This document shows, in pieces, positions 6,909 through 13,931 of a DNA stretch of 18,748 nucleotides. The position numbers and the translations under genes were made by a program. Source of the DNA: Lachnospira sp900551945 (lineage in GTDB: Bacteria; Bacillota; Clostridia; Lachnospirales; Lachnospiraceae); the NCBI GenBank assembly GCA_048380335.1, contig DBFCCI010000064.1, forward strand, positions 1 to 18,748. The letters are read 5' to 3'. Numbering within the stretch: position 1 is the first letter of the stretch; every line of letters begins with the position of its first letter. The notes below the pieces were generated by a model. The model saw nothing but the letters and a program-made list of their open reading frames with translations, made no database searches and was not told where the DNA came from.

Positions 6909-9383
6909 ATGACACTTAAAGAACTAAAGATTGGAGAAAGTGCTGTAATTAAAAGTGTAGGCGGAAGTGGTGCTTTAAGACAGCATTTTCTTGACATGGG
7001 AGTAATTCCACAAGCTGAGGTTACGCTTGTTAAATTTGCACCGATGGGCGACCCGATGGAATTACAAATTCATGGTTATGAATTGACACTTCGATTAGAC
7101 GATGCGTCAAAAATAGAAGTAGAAAAGATTAGTAAAAGAACAAGGAAACACAAAGGTGCAGAAAATATTAATGAGTCAGTTCATCCGGGACTTGGAGAAG
7201 AAGGTAAGTATCATGTAAAAGAAGAAGCTAATCCTTTGCCAGAGAATGAACTTATAACTTATGCACTTGTAGGCAATCAAAATTGTGGAAAGACGACACT
7301 TTTTAATCAGCTTACAGGCTCTAATCAACATGTTGGAAATTTTCCTGGAGTAACTGTGGATAGAAAAGATGGAGCTATAAAGGGATATCCTAATACAAGA
7401 GTTACTGACTTACCCGGAATATATTCAATGTCACCTTACAGTAGTGAAGAAATAGTTTCAAGGAATTTCGTATTAAATGAAAAGCCAAAAGCTATTATAA
7501 ATATTGTAGACGCAACTAATATAGAACGTAATATGTACCTTACAATGCAGTTGTTAGAAATGAATATACCGATGGTTGTTGCGCTCAATATGATGGACGA
7601 GGTAATCGGCAATTTTGGCTCTATAGATGTCAATGAGATGGAAGCCTTGCTTGGCGTTCCCGTAATTCCTATATCTGCAGCAAAAAATGAGGGTGTTGAC
7701 GAGCTTGTACGACACGCCATTCATATTGCAAAGTATCAGGAAAAGCCAGCACGACAAGATTTTTGTGATGAAAATGACTTTGGCGGAGCAGTACACAGAT
7801 GTATCCATGCAATAAGTGAAATGATATCTGACCATGCACAAAAGGCTGGTATTCCAGTGCGTTTTGCCTCGTCTAAGCTGATTGAAGGTGACAACCTTAT
7901 ATTAGACCAGTTAAAGCTTGATGAGAATGAAAAAGAAACTATACAACATCTTATATTACAGATGGAAAAAGAACGTGGTCTTGACAGAAGTGCAGCAATG
8001 GCAGATATGCGTTTTTCATTTATAGAAAAGGTATGTGAAAAAACTGTCGTTAAGCCACAAGAAAGTAAAGAACGCAAGCGAAGTGAAAAGCTTGACAAAG
8101 TTTTAACGGGGAAATACACAGCGATACCTTGTTTTGTAGGTATAATGGTTGCGGTATTTTATCTTACGTTTAATGTAATAGGAGCTTGGCTTCAAGACAT
8201 ATTGGCACTTGCAATTGATTGGCTTACACAACAAGTAGATACACTTCTTACTATAGCAAATGTAAATGAAGTGCTTCATGGACTTGTAATTGATGGGATA
8301 TTTGCAGGTGTAGGCTCAGTGCTTTCATTTCTTCCAATTATAGTTACACTGTTTTTCTTTTTATCATTAATGGAAGACAGTGGTTATATTGCAAGAGTTG
8401 CGTTTTTTATGGATAAGCTTTTAAGAAAGATAGGTTTGTCGGGCAGAAGTATTGTTCCACTTCTTATCGGCTTTGGTTGTTCTGTTCCGGCAGTAATGGC
8501 TACTAGGACACTTCCTAGTGAGCGAGATAGAAAGATGACAATATTGCTTACACCATTTATGAGTTGTACAGCAAAGTTGCCTATTTACGCATTTTTTGTA
8601 AATGCTTTCTTTAAAGATTACGGTGGACTTGTTATGGCAGGGCTTTATCTTGGAAGTATTCTTGTTGGGATTTTAGTTGCATTTATTTTTAAAAGCACGA
8701 TGTTTAAAGGTGAGGCAGTACCATTTGTTATGGAATTACCTAACTATCGACTTCCGGGTAAGAAAAATGTTGCAAGACTTTTGTGGGAAAAGGCAAAGGA
8801 CTTTTTACAGAGAGCCTTTACAGTTATTCTTATAGCTACAATGTGCGTATGGTTTTTACAAAGCTTCGATTTGTCATTTAATATGGTGGATAATTCAAAG
8901 GATAGTATACTTGCTATGATAGCAGGGGCAATATCACCAATTTTTGCACCAGCAGGGCTTGGTGATTGGCGGATTGTAACTTCTTTTATAAGCGGTTTTA
9001 TGGCAAAGGAAAGTGTTGTATCTACACTTGAAATTCTTTTCACAGGTGGAGTGGAAAGTGCCATAAGCACAGTTACAGCGGCTTCAATTCTTGCGTTTAG
9101 CCTTTTGTATACACCATGTGTAGCGGCAATAGCTTCAATAAAAAGAGAACTTGGAACACTTTGGGCAGTAGGTGTAGTAATCTGGCAATGTATTATAGCT
9201 TGGATAGCCGCATTTATTGTGCATTGTATTGGTGTTGGTTTTACTGGAAGCATTGGAATTGCTAATATCATCGTTGCAGTAATAATTGTTATAATAGTTC
9301 TTGTTGCAATAAATATAATGAGAAAAAAAGGAACTTGTCAGTGTGGTGATGGGTGCAATTCTTGTGGGAAAAAGAAAATCTAA
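6909..9383 (+). CDS. feoB: FeoA-FeoB fusion, ferrous iron transporter
   Basis: This 824-residue protein imports Fe2+ across the cytoplasmic membrane. Residues 1-73 are a complete FeoA SH3-like domain (MTLKELKIGESAVI through LRLDDASKIEV). A charged linker leads to the FeoB G domain, with P-loop GNQNCGKTT (122-130), FPGVTVD switch I, DLPG (167-170), NMMD (227-230) and ISAAKNEG (255-262). The membrane part carries the two gate signatures, GFGCSVPAVMATRTL and SCTAKLPIYAFF. The C-terminal tail has a CxCxxxCxxC cluster (810-819), seen in many Firmicutes FeoB proteins and possibly a metal or redox sensor. The ATG at 6909 is chosen because FeoA homology begins there and AGAAAGG lies 14 bp upstream. 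The upstream TTG at 6852 has no ribosome binding site and lies within the Fur region. Confidence 0.95.
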   Translation: MTLKELKIGESAVIKSVGGSGALRQHFLDMGVIPQAEVTLVKFAPMGDPMELQIHGYELTLRLDDASKIEVEKISKRTRKHKGAENINESVHPGLGEEGKYHVKEEANPLPENELITYALVGNQNCGKTTLFNQLTGSNQHVGNFPGVTVDRKDGAIKGYPNTRVTDLPGIYSMSPYSSEEIVSRNFVLNEKPKAIINIVDATNIERNMYLTMQLLEMNIPMVVALNMMDEVIGNFGSIDVNEMEALLGVPVIPISAAKNEGVDELVRHAIHIAKYQEKPARQDFCDENDFGGAVHRCIHAISEMISDHAQKAGIPVRFASSKLIEGDNLILDQLKLDENEKETIQHLILQMEKERGLDRSAAMADMRFSFIEKVCEKTVVKPQESKERKRSEKLDKVLTGKYTAIPCFVGIMVAVFYLTFNVIGAWLQDILALAIDWLTQQVDTLLTIANVNEVLHGLVIDGIFAGVGSVLSFLPIIVTLFFFLSLMEDSGYIARVAFFMDKLLRKIGLSGRSIVPLLIGFGCSVPAVMATRTLPSERDRKMTILLTPFMSCTAKLPIYAFFVNAFFKDYGGLVMAGLYLGSILVGILVAFIFKSTMFKGEAVPFVMELPNYRLPGKKNVARLLWEKAKDFLQRAFTVILIATMCVWFLQSFDLSFNMVDNSKDSILAMIAGAISPIFAPAGLGDWRIVTSFISGFMAKESVVSTLEILFTGGVESAISTVTAASILAFSLLYTPCVAAIASIKRELGTLWAVGVVIWQCIIAWIAAFIVHCIGVGFTGSIGIANIIVAVIIVIIVLVAINIMRKKGTCQCGDGCNSCGKKKI

Positions 9384-9464
9384 AATTTAAAATTGCTATT
9401 TTTTTGTTTTGCATGAATGAATCTTAAAATATTAAAAGATATAAAATTATTTAAAATTCAGAGA

Positions 9465-9500
9465 AAAATGGCACTAGGATTTGTATCCTAGTGCCATTTT
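9465..9500. terminator. Bidirectional-type terminator after feoAB
   Basis: AAAATGGCACTAGGAT (9465-9480) and ATCCTAGTGCCATTTT (9485-9500) are a perfect 16-bp inverted repeat around a TTGT loop. The A-tract before and T-tract after would allow termination in either direction. It lies 82 bp after the feoAB stop. Confidence 0.8.
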
Positions 9501-9592
9501 GTCTACAGTCTGAAGCATATTGATGTTGAAAAAGATGATTTATTAGTATTAATATTCTTACAAAATATTTAAAAAAAATTTAAAGACAGGGG

Positions 9593-9619
9593 TTAAGTTA
9601 TCTTTTTTTAAGACGATAA
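9593..9619 (+). promoter_or_regulatory. Orphan sigma-28 (SigD/FliA)-like promoter
   Basis: TTAAGTTA (9593-9600), 11 bp, then GACGATAA (9612-9619) matches the flagellar sigma-28 consensus TAAAGTTT-N11-GCCGATAA at 13 of 16 positions. No flagellar or chemotaxis gene follows; the next sequence is an AT-rich hairpin and a transposon remnant. The original target gene may have been lost. Confidence 0.5.
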
Positions 9620-9630
9620 TATAGGTGTAA

Positions 9631-9678
9631 ATAAAAATGCAACATTTTAATATAAAAAGCTGCATTTTTATATTTTTT
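9631..9678 (+). terminator. Weak hairpin with T-run just downstream of the sigma-28-like promoter
   Basis: ATAAAAATGCA (9631-9641) and TGCATTTTTAT (9661-9671) are exact 11-bp complements, followed by A and six Ts. The stem is very AT-rich, so efficiency is uncertain. If used, it would end transcripts from the promoter at 9593-9619 after about 50 nt. Confidence 0.4.
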
Positions 9679-9733
9679 CAGCCAGAAAACCCATGGTCTT
9701 TAGACCGTGGGATGAATAGCATCACTTTCATAT
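9662..9733 (+). repeat. IS200/IS605-type end hairpin, copy 2 of a direct repeat
   Basis: This is the second copy of the repeat at 2216-2286. Here the hairpin is better: CCCATGGTCT and AGACCGTGGG form a 10-bp stem with one G-T pair. It directly abuts the tnpB remnant, so it probably represents one end of the element, joined by an internal deletion to the 3' part of tnpB. Confidence 0.6.
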
Positions 9734-9864
9734 CAAGTGGTAAAATATTTAATGCAGATGTTAATGGGGCATTAAATATCATGCGAAAAAGTAGAGTTGT
9801 GGATATGAATATCCTATACAGTAGAGGTGAAGTGGATACGCCTATAAGAATAAGGATTGCCTAG
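9733..9864 (+). pseudogene. tnpB: C-terminal fragment of TnpB (RuvC-III)
   Basis: The frame ending at TAG 9862-9864 reads SGKIFNADVNGALNIMRKS. This is the RuvC-III motif and following helix of TnpB transposon nucleases, including the catalytic Asp of NADVN. The final residues (GEVDTPIRIRIA) fit a TnpB tail. RuvC-I, RuvC-II, the zinc finger and the REC-like N-terminus are all missing, so it cannot cleave DNA. An upstream in-frame ATG (9637) would add 32 residues read through the end-hairpin DNA, which is not TnpB-like. Confidence 0.8.
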
Positions 9865-9952
9865 TAATGGGTGGAAACTTAAATATCAAACTTCTTAAAT
9901 AGATACATTAGTATCTTAGAAGCCCATTACCTTTAGGTGATGGGTAGTTCAC
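9865..9952 (+). mobile_element. Intact right end / omega-RNA scaffold of the TnpB remnant
   Basis: After the tnpB stop come a hairpin AGATAC/GTATCT (9901-9906, 9911-9916) and a terminal hairpin CCCATTACC/GGTGATGGG (9923-9931, 9936-9944). The end GTAGTTCAC (9944-9952) matches other IS200/IS605 right ends. GTAATGGG (9864-9871), at the tnpB stop, is an exact complement of CCCATTAC, so an alternative long-range or pseudoknot pairing is possible. In TnpB systems this region is the guide-RNA scaffold and the guide begins at about 9953. The scaffold looks undamaged although the protein gene is gone. Confidence 0.65.
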
Positions 9953-9997
9953 TGTAAATCGTAAAATAAGATTGTATACTTTAAATTAAAATTGACT

Positions 9998-10006
9998 TGT
10001 TATAAA
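9998..10006 (+). promoter_or_regulatory. Candidate extended -10 promoter for the clpX paralog
   Basis: TGTTATAAA is an extended -10 (TGn-TATAAA) about 65 bp before the start codon, with no convincing -35. It lies 45 bp beyond the transposon right end, so the insertion has left only a short native upstream region. Confidence 0.3.
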
Positions 10007-10071
10007 TAATTGATGAAGCCCATAGCTGAAAATAATATTTAACAAGTAATTATACAGAATGGAGAAAGAAA

Positions 10072-11475
10072 ATGAGTGAGAATAATATAAATAATTCAAA
10101 TGATAATAATAATGATGATTACGAAAAGATTTGTTATATATGTAGAAGACCTGAAAGTAAAGCAGGTAAAATGATTAGTATGCATAATAATATCTATGTA
10201 TGTTCTGATTGTATGCAGAGAACATTTGACTCTATTAATAATAGTGGTTTTAACTATGATGATATTATGAAAATGTATAATATGCCTGGCTTTGGAAATA
10301 TGAGTTTTAATAATATGAATGATATTAATACTGATATTCCAAATAAGCAAAAGATTAAGAAGAAAAAGAGTACTGAAAAGAAAAAGGAAGATAAGATTGA
10401 CCTTAGAAATATTCCTGCACCACATGAAATAAAGCACATGTTAGATGAGTATGTTGTAGGACAGGATTATGCTAAAAAGGTAATGTCAGTTGCAGTATAT
10501 AACCACTACAAGAGAGTTGCAACAAACACAATGGACGAGATAGAAATTGAAAAGTCTAATATGTTAATGATTGGGCCTACAGGAAGTGGTAAGACTTATC
10601 TTGTTAAGACGCTTGCAAAGCTTTTACAAGTGCCACTTGCTATTGCTGATGCTACTTCGCTTACAGAAGCAGGTTACATAGGTGATGATATTGAAAGTGT
10701 TGTATCTAAGCTTTTGGCAGCAGCAGATAATGATGTTGAAAAGGCAGAGCATGGCATTATATTTATTGATGAAATTGATAAAATTGCAAAGAAAAAGGAA
10801 ACTAGAAGTCGTGATGTAAGTGGAGAGTCTGTACAGCAGGGTATGTTAAAGTTGTTAGAGGGTAGTGACATAGAAGTGCCAGTTGGCGCAACAAGCAAAA
10901 ATGCTATGGTTCCACAGGTTACAGTGAACACTCGTAATATTTTATTTATCTGTGGTGGCGCTTTCCCAGACCTTAGCGATATTATTAAGGAAAGACTTAA
11001 TAAGCAGTCTTCTATTGGTTTTACAGCAGATTTAAAGGATAAGTATGACAATGACCCTGATTTACTTAAGAAGGTTACTATTGAAGATTTGAGAAATTAT
11101 GGAATGATACCAGAGTTTCTTGGTCGACTTCCGATTATATTCTCACTTGACAGTCTTTCAAAGGATATGCTTGTTCAGATTATGAAAGAGCCTAGAAATG
11201 CTATTTTAAAGCAATATCAGAAGCTTCTTGAGCTTGATGAGGTTAAGCTTGAATTTGATGACAGTGCGCTTGATGCAATTGCCGATAAGGCGCTTGAGAA
11301 AAAGACAGGAGCTAGAGCATTACGTTCTATTATTGAAGATTATATGCTTGATATTATGTATGAAATTCCAAAGGATAATAATATAGGAATGGTTACTATT
11401 ACGGGTGATTATATCAATAAAAAGGGCGCACCTGTAATTCAGATGAGAGGGATGGAAACACCACTTCTTAATTAA
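10072..11475 (+). CDS. clpX: ClpX-like AAA+ unfoldase (divergent paralog)
   Basis: This 467-residue hexameric ATPase would unfold proteins and feed them to ClpP. An N-terminal C4 zinc-binding domain has Cys21, Cys24, Cys44 and Cys47. An Asn/Met-rich and then Lys-rich linker (52-108) is longer than usual and accounts for the size (typical ClpX is 410-430). The AAA+ core has Walker A GPTGSGKT (168-175), pore loop GYIG (201-204), Walker B IIFIDEID (229-236), the ClpP-docking IGF loop (315-317), an arginine in EFLGRLP (352) and sensor 2 GAR (413-415). The RKH pore-entrance loop is not recognisable; the corresponding stretch reads GATSKNAMVP (272-281). No tig or clpP is adjacent, so this is probably a second ClpX with its own substrate preference. 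The ribosome binding site GGAGAAAG precedes the ATG. Confidence 0.85.
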   Translation: MSENNINNSNDNNNDDYEKICYICRRPESKAGKMISMHNNIYVCSDCMQRTFDSINNSGFNYDDIMKMYNMPGFGNMSFNNMNDINTDIPNKQKIKKKKSTEKKKEDKIDLRNIPAPHEIKHMLDEYVVGQDYAKKVMSVAVYNHYKRVATNTMDEIEIEKSNMLMIGPTGSGKTYLVKTLAKLLQVPLAIADATSLTEAGYIGDDIESVVSKLLAAADNDVEKAEHGIIFIDEIDKIAKKKETRSRDVSGESVQQGMLKLLEGSDIEVPVGATSKNAMVPQVTVNTRNILFICGGAFPDLSDIIKERLNKQSSIGFTADLKDKYDNDPDLLKKVTIEDLRNYGMIPEFLGRLPIIFSLDSLSKDMLVQIMKEPRNAILKQYQKLLELDEVKLEFDDSALDAIADKALEKKTGARALRSIIEDYMLDIMYEIPKDNNIGMVTITGDYINKKGAPVIQMRGMETPLLN

Positions 11476-11512
11476 TTTGTTATAGGTTAGGTATTCTTAT
11501 TTTTAAACTTTG

Positions 11513-11665
11513 AAGATATGAACAGTATATAAACACACATACCAGTAAAAGAACAGTTGTCTATATTTATATGCCATTATCGAACAAGAATGTTCGCTAC
11601 TGTCATACAAATATAGACAATTGTTCTTTTACTGGTGCATTTAGTTTATATACTATTGATATCTT
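11513..11665. repeat. 153-bp near-palindrome (large hairpin/cruciform)
   Basis: This is a nested inverted repeat in four helices. AAGATAT (11513-11519) pairs with ATATCTT (11659-11665). AGTATATAAAC (11524-11534) pairs with GTTTATATACT (11644-11654). A 27-bp arm (11542-11568) pairs with 11609-11635 with one mismatch. The tip is CGAACA/TGTTCG (11581-11586, 11591-11596) with an AGAA loop. Internal loops are nearly symmetrical. AACTTT occurs directly on both sides (11506-11511 and 11670-11675) and could be a target duplication of a MITE. There is no T-run, so it is not a classical terminator. No open frame of note lies inside. Confidence 0.7.
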
Positions 11666-11717
11666 ACGGAACTTTATTGAACTCCATAAATTTAGTATGT
11701 TTTTAATATTTTCATAG

Positions 11718-11827
11718 AAGCGGGAGTCTAATTTTATAGTCTATGGTAAAAGCTAATAGTTCCTAGTTGTGCTGTTTAAAATCAGTGCTGCCCTTTATCC
11801 ATCAACTATAACATTAGACTTCCGCTT
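11718..11827 (+). ncRNA. Candidate structured RNA element with a 23-bp closing stem
   Basis: Strand 11718-11740 (AAGCGGGAGTCTAA and on) pairs with 11805-11827 over 23 positions, with one G-U pair and one mismatch. Inside, ATGGTAAAAG (11742-11751) can pair imperfectly with CTTTATCCAT (11793-11802). GTGCTG (11769-11774) can pair with CAGTGC (11783-11788), giving a long hairpin with internal loops. It does not match any riboswitch or housekeeping RNA consensus I can recall. The 3' end of the stem runs into a terminator that shares bases 11823-11827. It could be a cis-regulatory leader, an independent small RNA, or a DNA palindrome. Confidence 0.45.
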
Positions 11828-11870
11828 TTAATAACATGAATGTAAAGTTAAAAGCGAATAATTTTTTTTT
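11823..11870 (+). terminator. Intrinsic terminator before the subtilase gene
   Basis: CGCTTTTAA (11823-11831) and TTAAAAGCG (11848-11856) are exact complements. A smaller ACAT/ATGT pair lies in the loop, and AATAA and nine Ts (11862-11870) follow. The first five bases of the left arm also belong to the upstream 23-bp stem, so the two helices compete at that point. Confidence 0.65.
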
Positions 11871-11893
11871 ATAAGCATAAAATTATTACAACA

Positions 11894-11915
11894 TATAATT
11901 AAAAAGCCTTATATA
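11894..11915 (+). promoter_or_regulatory. Candidate -10 elements for the subtilase gene
   Basis: TATAAT (11894-11899) has only a weak -35 (ATAAGC, 17 bp upstream). TATATA (11910-11915) has TTACAA 18 bp upstream but would leave almost no leader. Either places transcription initiation downstream of the terminator at 11823-11870, which would uncouple the gene from it. Confidence 0.3.
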
Positions 11916-11932
11916 AATGGCGATGGTGGTGT

Positions 11933-13702
11933 ATGAACCGATGTCAGAATTTGATAATGTCAGAAAATGCAAGAGATTTTATTATACGTTATAATTCAGA
12001 AACTTATAGACAGATTAAGAGCATGTCAGATACTTGTATACAATGTGTAGATGAAACGTGGTGTTTAGCACATACGGCTGGTGATGATGATATGAGTAGA
12101 TTTATTGCTGAAAAAGGCTATTATTCAGTGCCAAAGTTATATGGACTTATGCAGACAGATACATCTAATTTTGATGAGTCGGGACTAACAGCAACACTTA
12201 ATCAGACTAATCTGAATGTAAGAGGTCAAGGTGTAATAATTGGTTTTATAGATACGGGAATTGATTATACACTTGATATATTTCAGTCAGCTAGAAATAT
12301 AAGTAAGATAACGGCTATATGGGACCAGACTATTCAAGATAATTCTAATGATGAAGAAAATATGAATGGGCAAGAACCACAAGACAATGATTATTCATAT
12401 CTTACAGCACTTGGCAGGTTTAATTATGGGGCTGTTTATGAAAACGAGGATATAAACAGGGCATTACAAGCGAAAGCATTAGGTGAAAATCCTTTTGATT
12501 ATGTACCTACTACAGATGATAATGGTCATGGTACATTTATTGCGGGGATTGCAGCAGGTTCGCAGACAAGGGAATTTACAGGAGCAGCACCAGACGCAGA
12601 GATTGTAATGGTTAAGTTAAAGCCAGCAAAACAATATCTTAGGAATTACTATATTATAAAAGACAATGTTGAAGCATATCAAGAAACAGATATCATGGCA
12701 GGGGTGCGTTTTCTTAGATTTTGTGCTTTAAGAGAAAATAAACCGCTTGTAATATGTTTAGGGGTTGGTACGGGGTCTGGGCCAAGAACGGGAATGACTC
12801 CACTTGCAGATATGCTTAACTCAATGGCAGGGCGTAATAATGTAGTAGTAGTAGTACCTATTGGAAATGAAGGAAATGCCAGAACTCACGTTCAAGATGT
12901 ATTAGTATCAAATGCAGGAGTTTCTGAAATAAATATAAATGTTGGAGAAAATGTAAAAGGCTTTTCAATGGAAATATGGGCAGATACCCTAGATTTATTG
13001 TCGGTTTCATTTGTGTCACCATCAGGTCAATTAATACCTAGAGTGCCGGTTCGTATAGGACAAAGTAGTGTATTTAGGTTTTTACTTGAAAATACAACAG
13101 TAAGTGTTGATTACAAGGTAGCAGAAACGGTATCGGGATATGAAGTCATTTTTATAAGGTTTGCAAGCCCATCTCAAGGAGTATGGGGAGTTAATGTGTA
13201 TAGCCTTACAAATATTACCGCAGTATATAATGCTTGGCTTACACTAGAGCAGTTTTTAGCAGGAGAAGTATTTTTTGTAAAATCTAATCCCGATGTAACA
13301 TTAACAGAGCCATCACCAGCTTTTTATATGATAAGTGTTGGTGCGTATAATCATGTAACAGGCGGAATTGCAATCGACTCAGGGAGAGGATATACAGCAG
13401 ACAATAGAGTAAAGCCGGACATTACAGCACCAGGTGTTAATGTATATGGCCCTAGAGTTGGTGGTGGCTATATAACAAAAAGTGGCACAAGCATAGCCGC
13501 TGCCCACACAGCAGGAGCAGCAGCACTTTTACTTACATGGGGCGTATACTATGGAAATGATGTAATGATGACAACAAACAAAGTAAAAACCATACTAATA
13601 AGAGGTGCGAAACGTGACGCAAATATGGAATATCCAAATAATGTTTGGGGCTATGGAAAACTAAATGTCTTAGAGTCATTTTTACAACTAAGGCTATCCT
13701 AA
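11933..13702 (+). CDS. Csp-like S8 family subtilisin protease
   Basis: This 589-residue serine protease has the full subtilisin triad: Asp107 in FIDTGIDY, His199 in DDNGHGTFIAG and Ser520 in KSGTSIAAAHTAG. The oxyanion Asn312 is in PIGNEGN. Between about 330 and 450 lies an inserted beta-rich jellyroll-like region, as in the clostridial Csp (germination) proteases. The usual Pro after GTSMAA is Ala here, also seen in that group. There is no signal peptide, and the short N-terminal stretch before about residue 95 may be a reduced prodomain. Csp proteases act in spore germination, but many Lachnospiraceae encode several of these paralogs with unknown roles, so the substrate is not known. The ribosome binding site is weak (GGTGGTG) just before the ATG. 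An ATG at 11957 is a poorer alternative. Confidence 0.87.
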   Translation: MNRCQNLIMSENARDFIIRYNSETYRQIKSMSDTCIQCVDETWCLAHTAGDDDMSRFIAEKGYYSVPKLYGLMQTDTSNFDESGLTATLNQTNLNVRGQGVIIGFIDTGIDYTLDIFQSARNISKITAIWDQTIQDNSNDEENMNGQEPQDNDYSYLTALGRFNYGAVYENEDINRALQAKALGENPFDYVPTTDDNGHGTFIAGIAAGSQTREFTGAAPDAEIVMVKLKPAKQYLRNYYIIKDNVEAYQETDIMAGVRFLRFCALRENKPLVICLGVGTGSGPRTGMTPLADMLNSMAGRNNVVVVVPIGNEGNARTHVQDVLVSNAGVSEININVGENVKGFSMEIWADTLDLLSVSFVSPSGQLIPRVPVRIGQSSVFRFLLENTTVSVDYKVAETVSGYEVIFIRFASPSQGVWGVNVYSLTNITAVYNAWLTLEQFLAGEVFFVKSNPDVTLTEPSPAFYMISVGAYNHVTGGIAIDSGRGYTADNRVKPDITAPGVNVYGPRVGGGYITKSGTSIAAAHTAGAAALLLTWGVYYGNDVMMTTNKVKTILIRGAKRDANMEYPNNVWGYGKLNVLESFLQLRLS

Positions 13703-13867
13703 GATTATTTTTTAATAAATATTAGCAAGTTGATTTGTTATCGCAGTTTATATAAAGGCGTTACATTTATTCTAATACAAGAAAATCTTATGTTTATTTG
13801 TACTTTCACTGGTGTGTGAATGTTTTATCTAATCCTACTATCTTGCGAAGTGTTTATGAAAAATCCC

Positions 13868-13896
13868 TTGAACATAACAAATATTTAAGTTAATAT
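13868..13896 (+). promoter_or_regulatory. Promoter of the HAD phosphatase gene
   Basis: TTGAAC (13868-13873), a 17-bp spacer and TAATAT (13891-13896) form a good housekeeping promoter 36 bp before the start codon. The rest of the 13703-13931 gap shows no gene or clear terminator. Confidence 0.65.
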
Positions 13897-13931
13897 AAAA
13901 AGCAAATAAGATAAAGAAAATGGAGAAGATT

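Noticed and set aside
8744..9271. 175-codon open frame on the minus strand inside feoAB
   Set aside because: It is a shadow of the strongly supported FeoB frame, with no ribosome binding site and no recognisable domain.
11513..11870. 6S RNA or SRP RNA in the gap after clpX
   Set aside because: The SRP loop signature is absent, and the bubble layout and lengths do not fit 6S RNA well enough to claim it.
13920..13931. HAD phosphatase starting at ATG 13920
   Set aside because: This ATG overlaps the GGAG that is well spaced for the ATG at 13932, and HAD motif I is at a normal distance from the later start.
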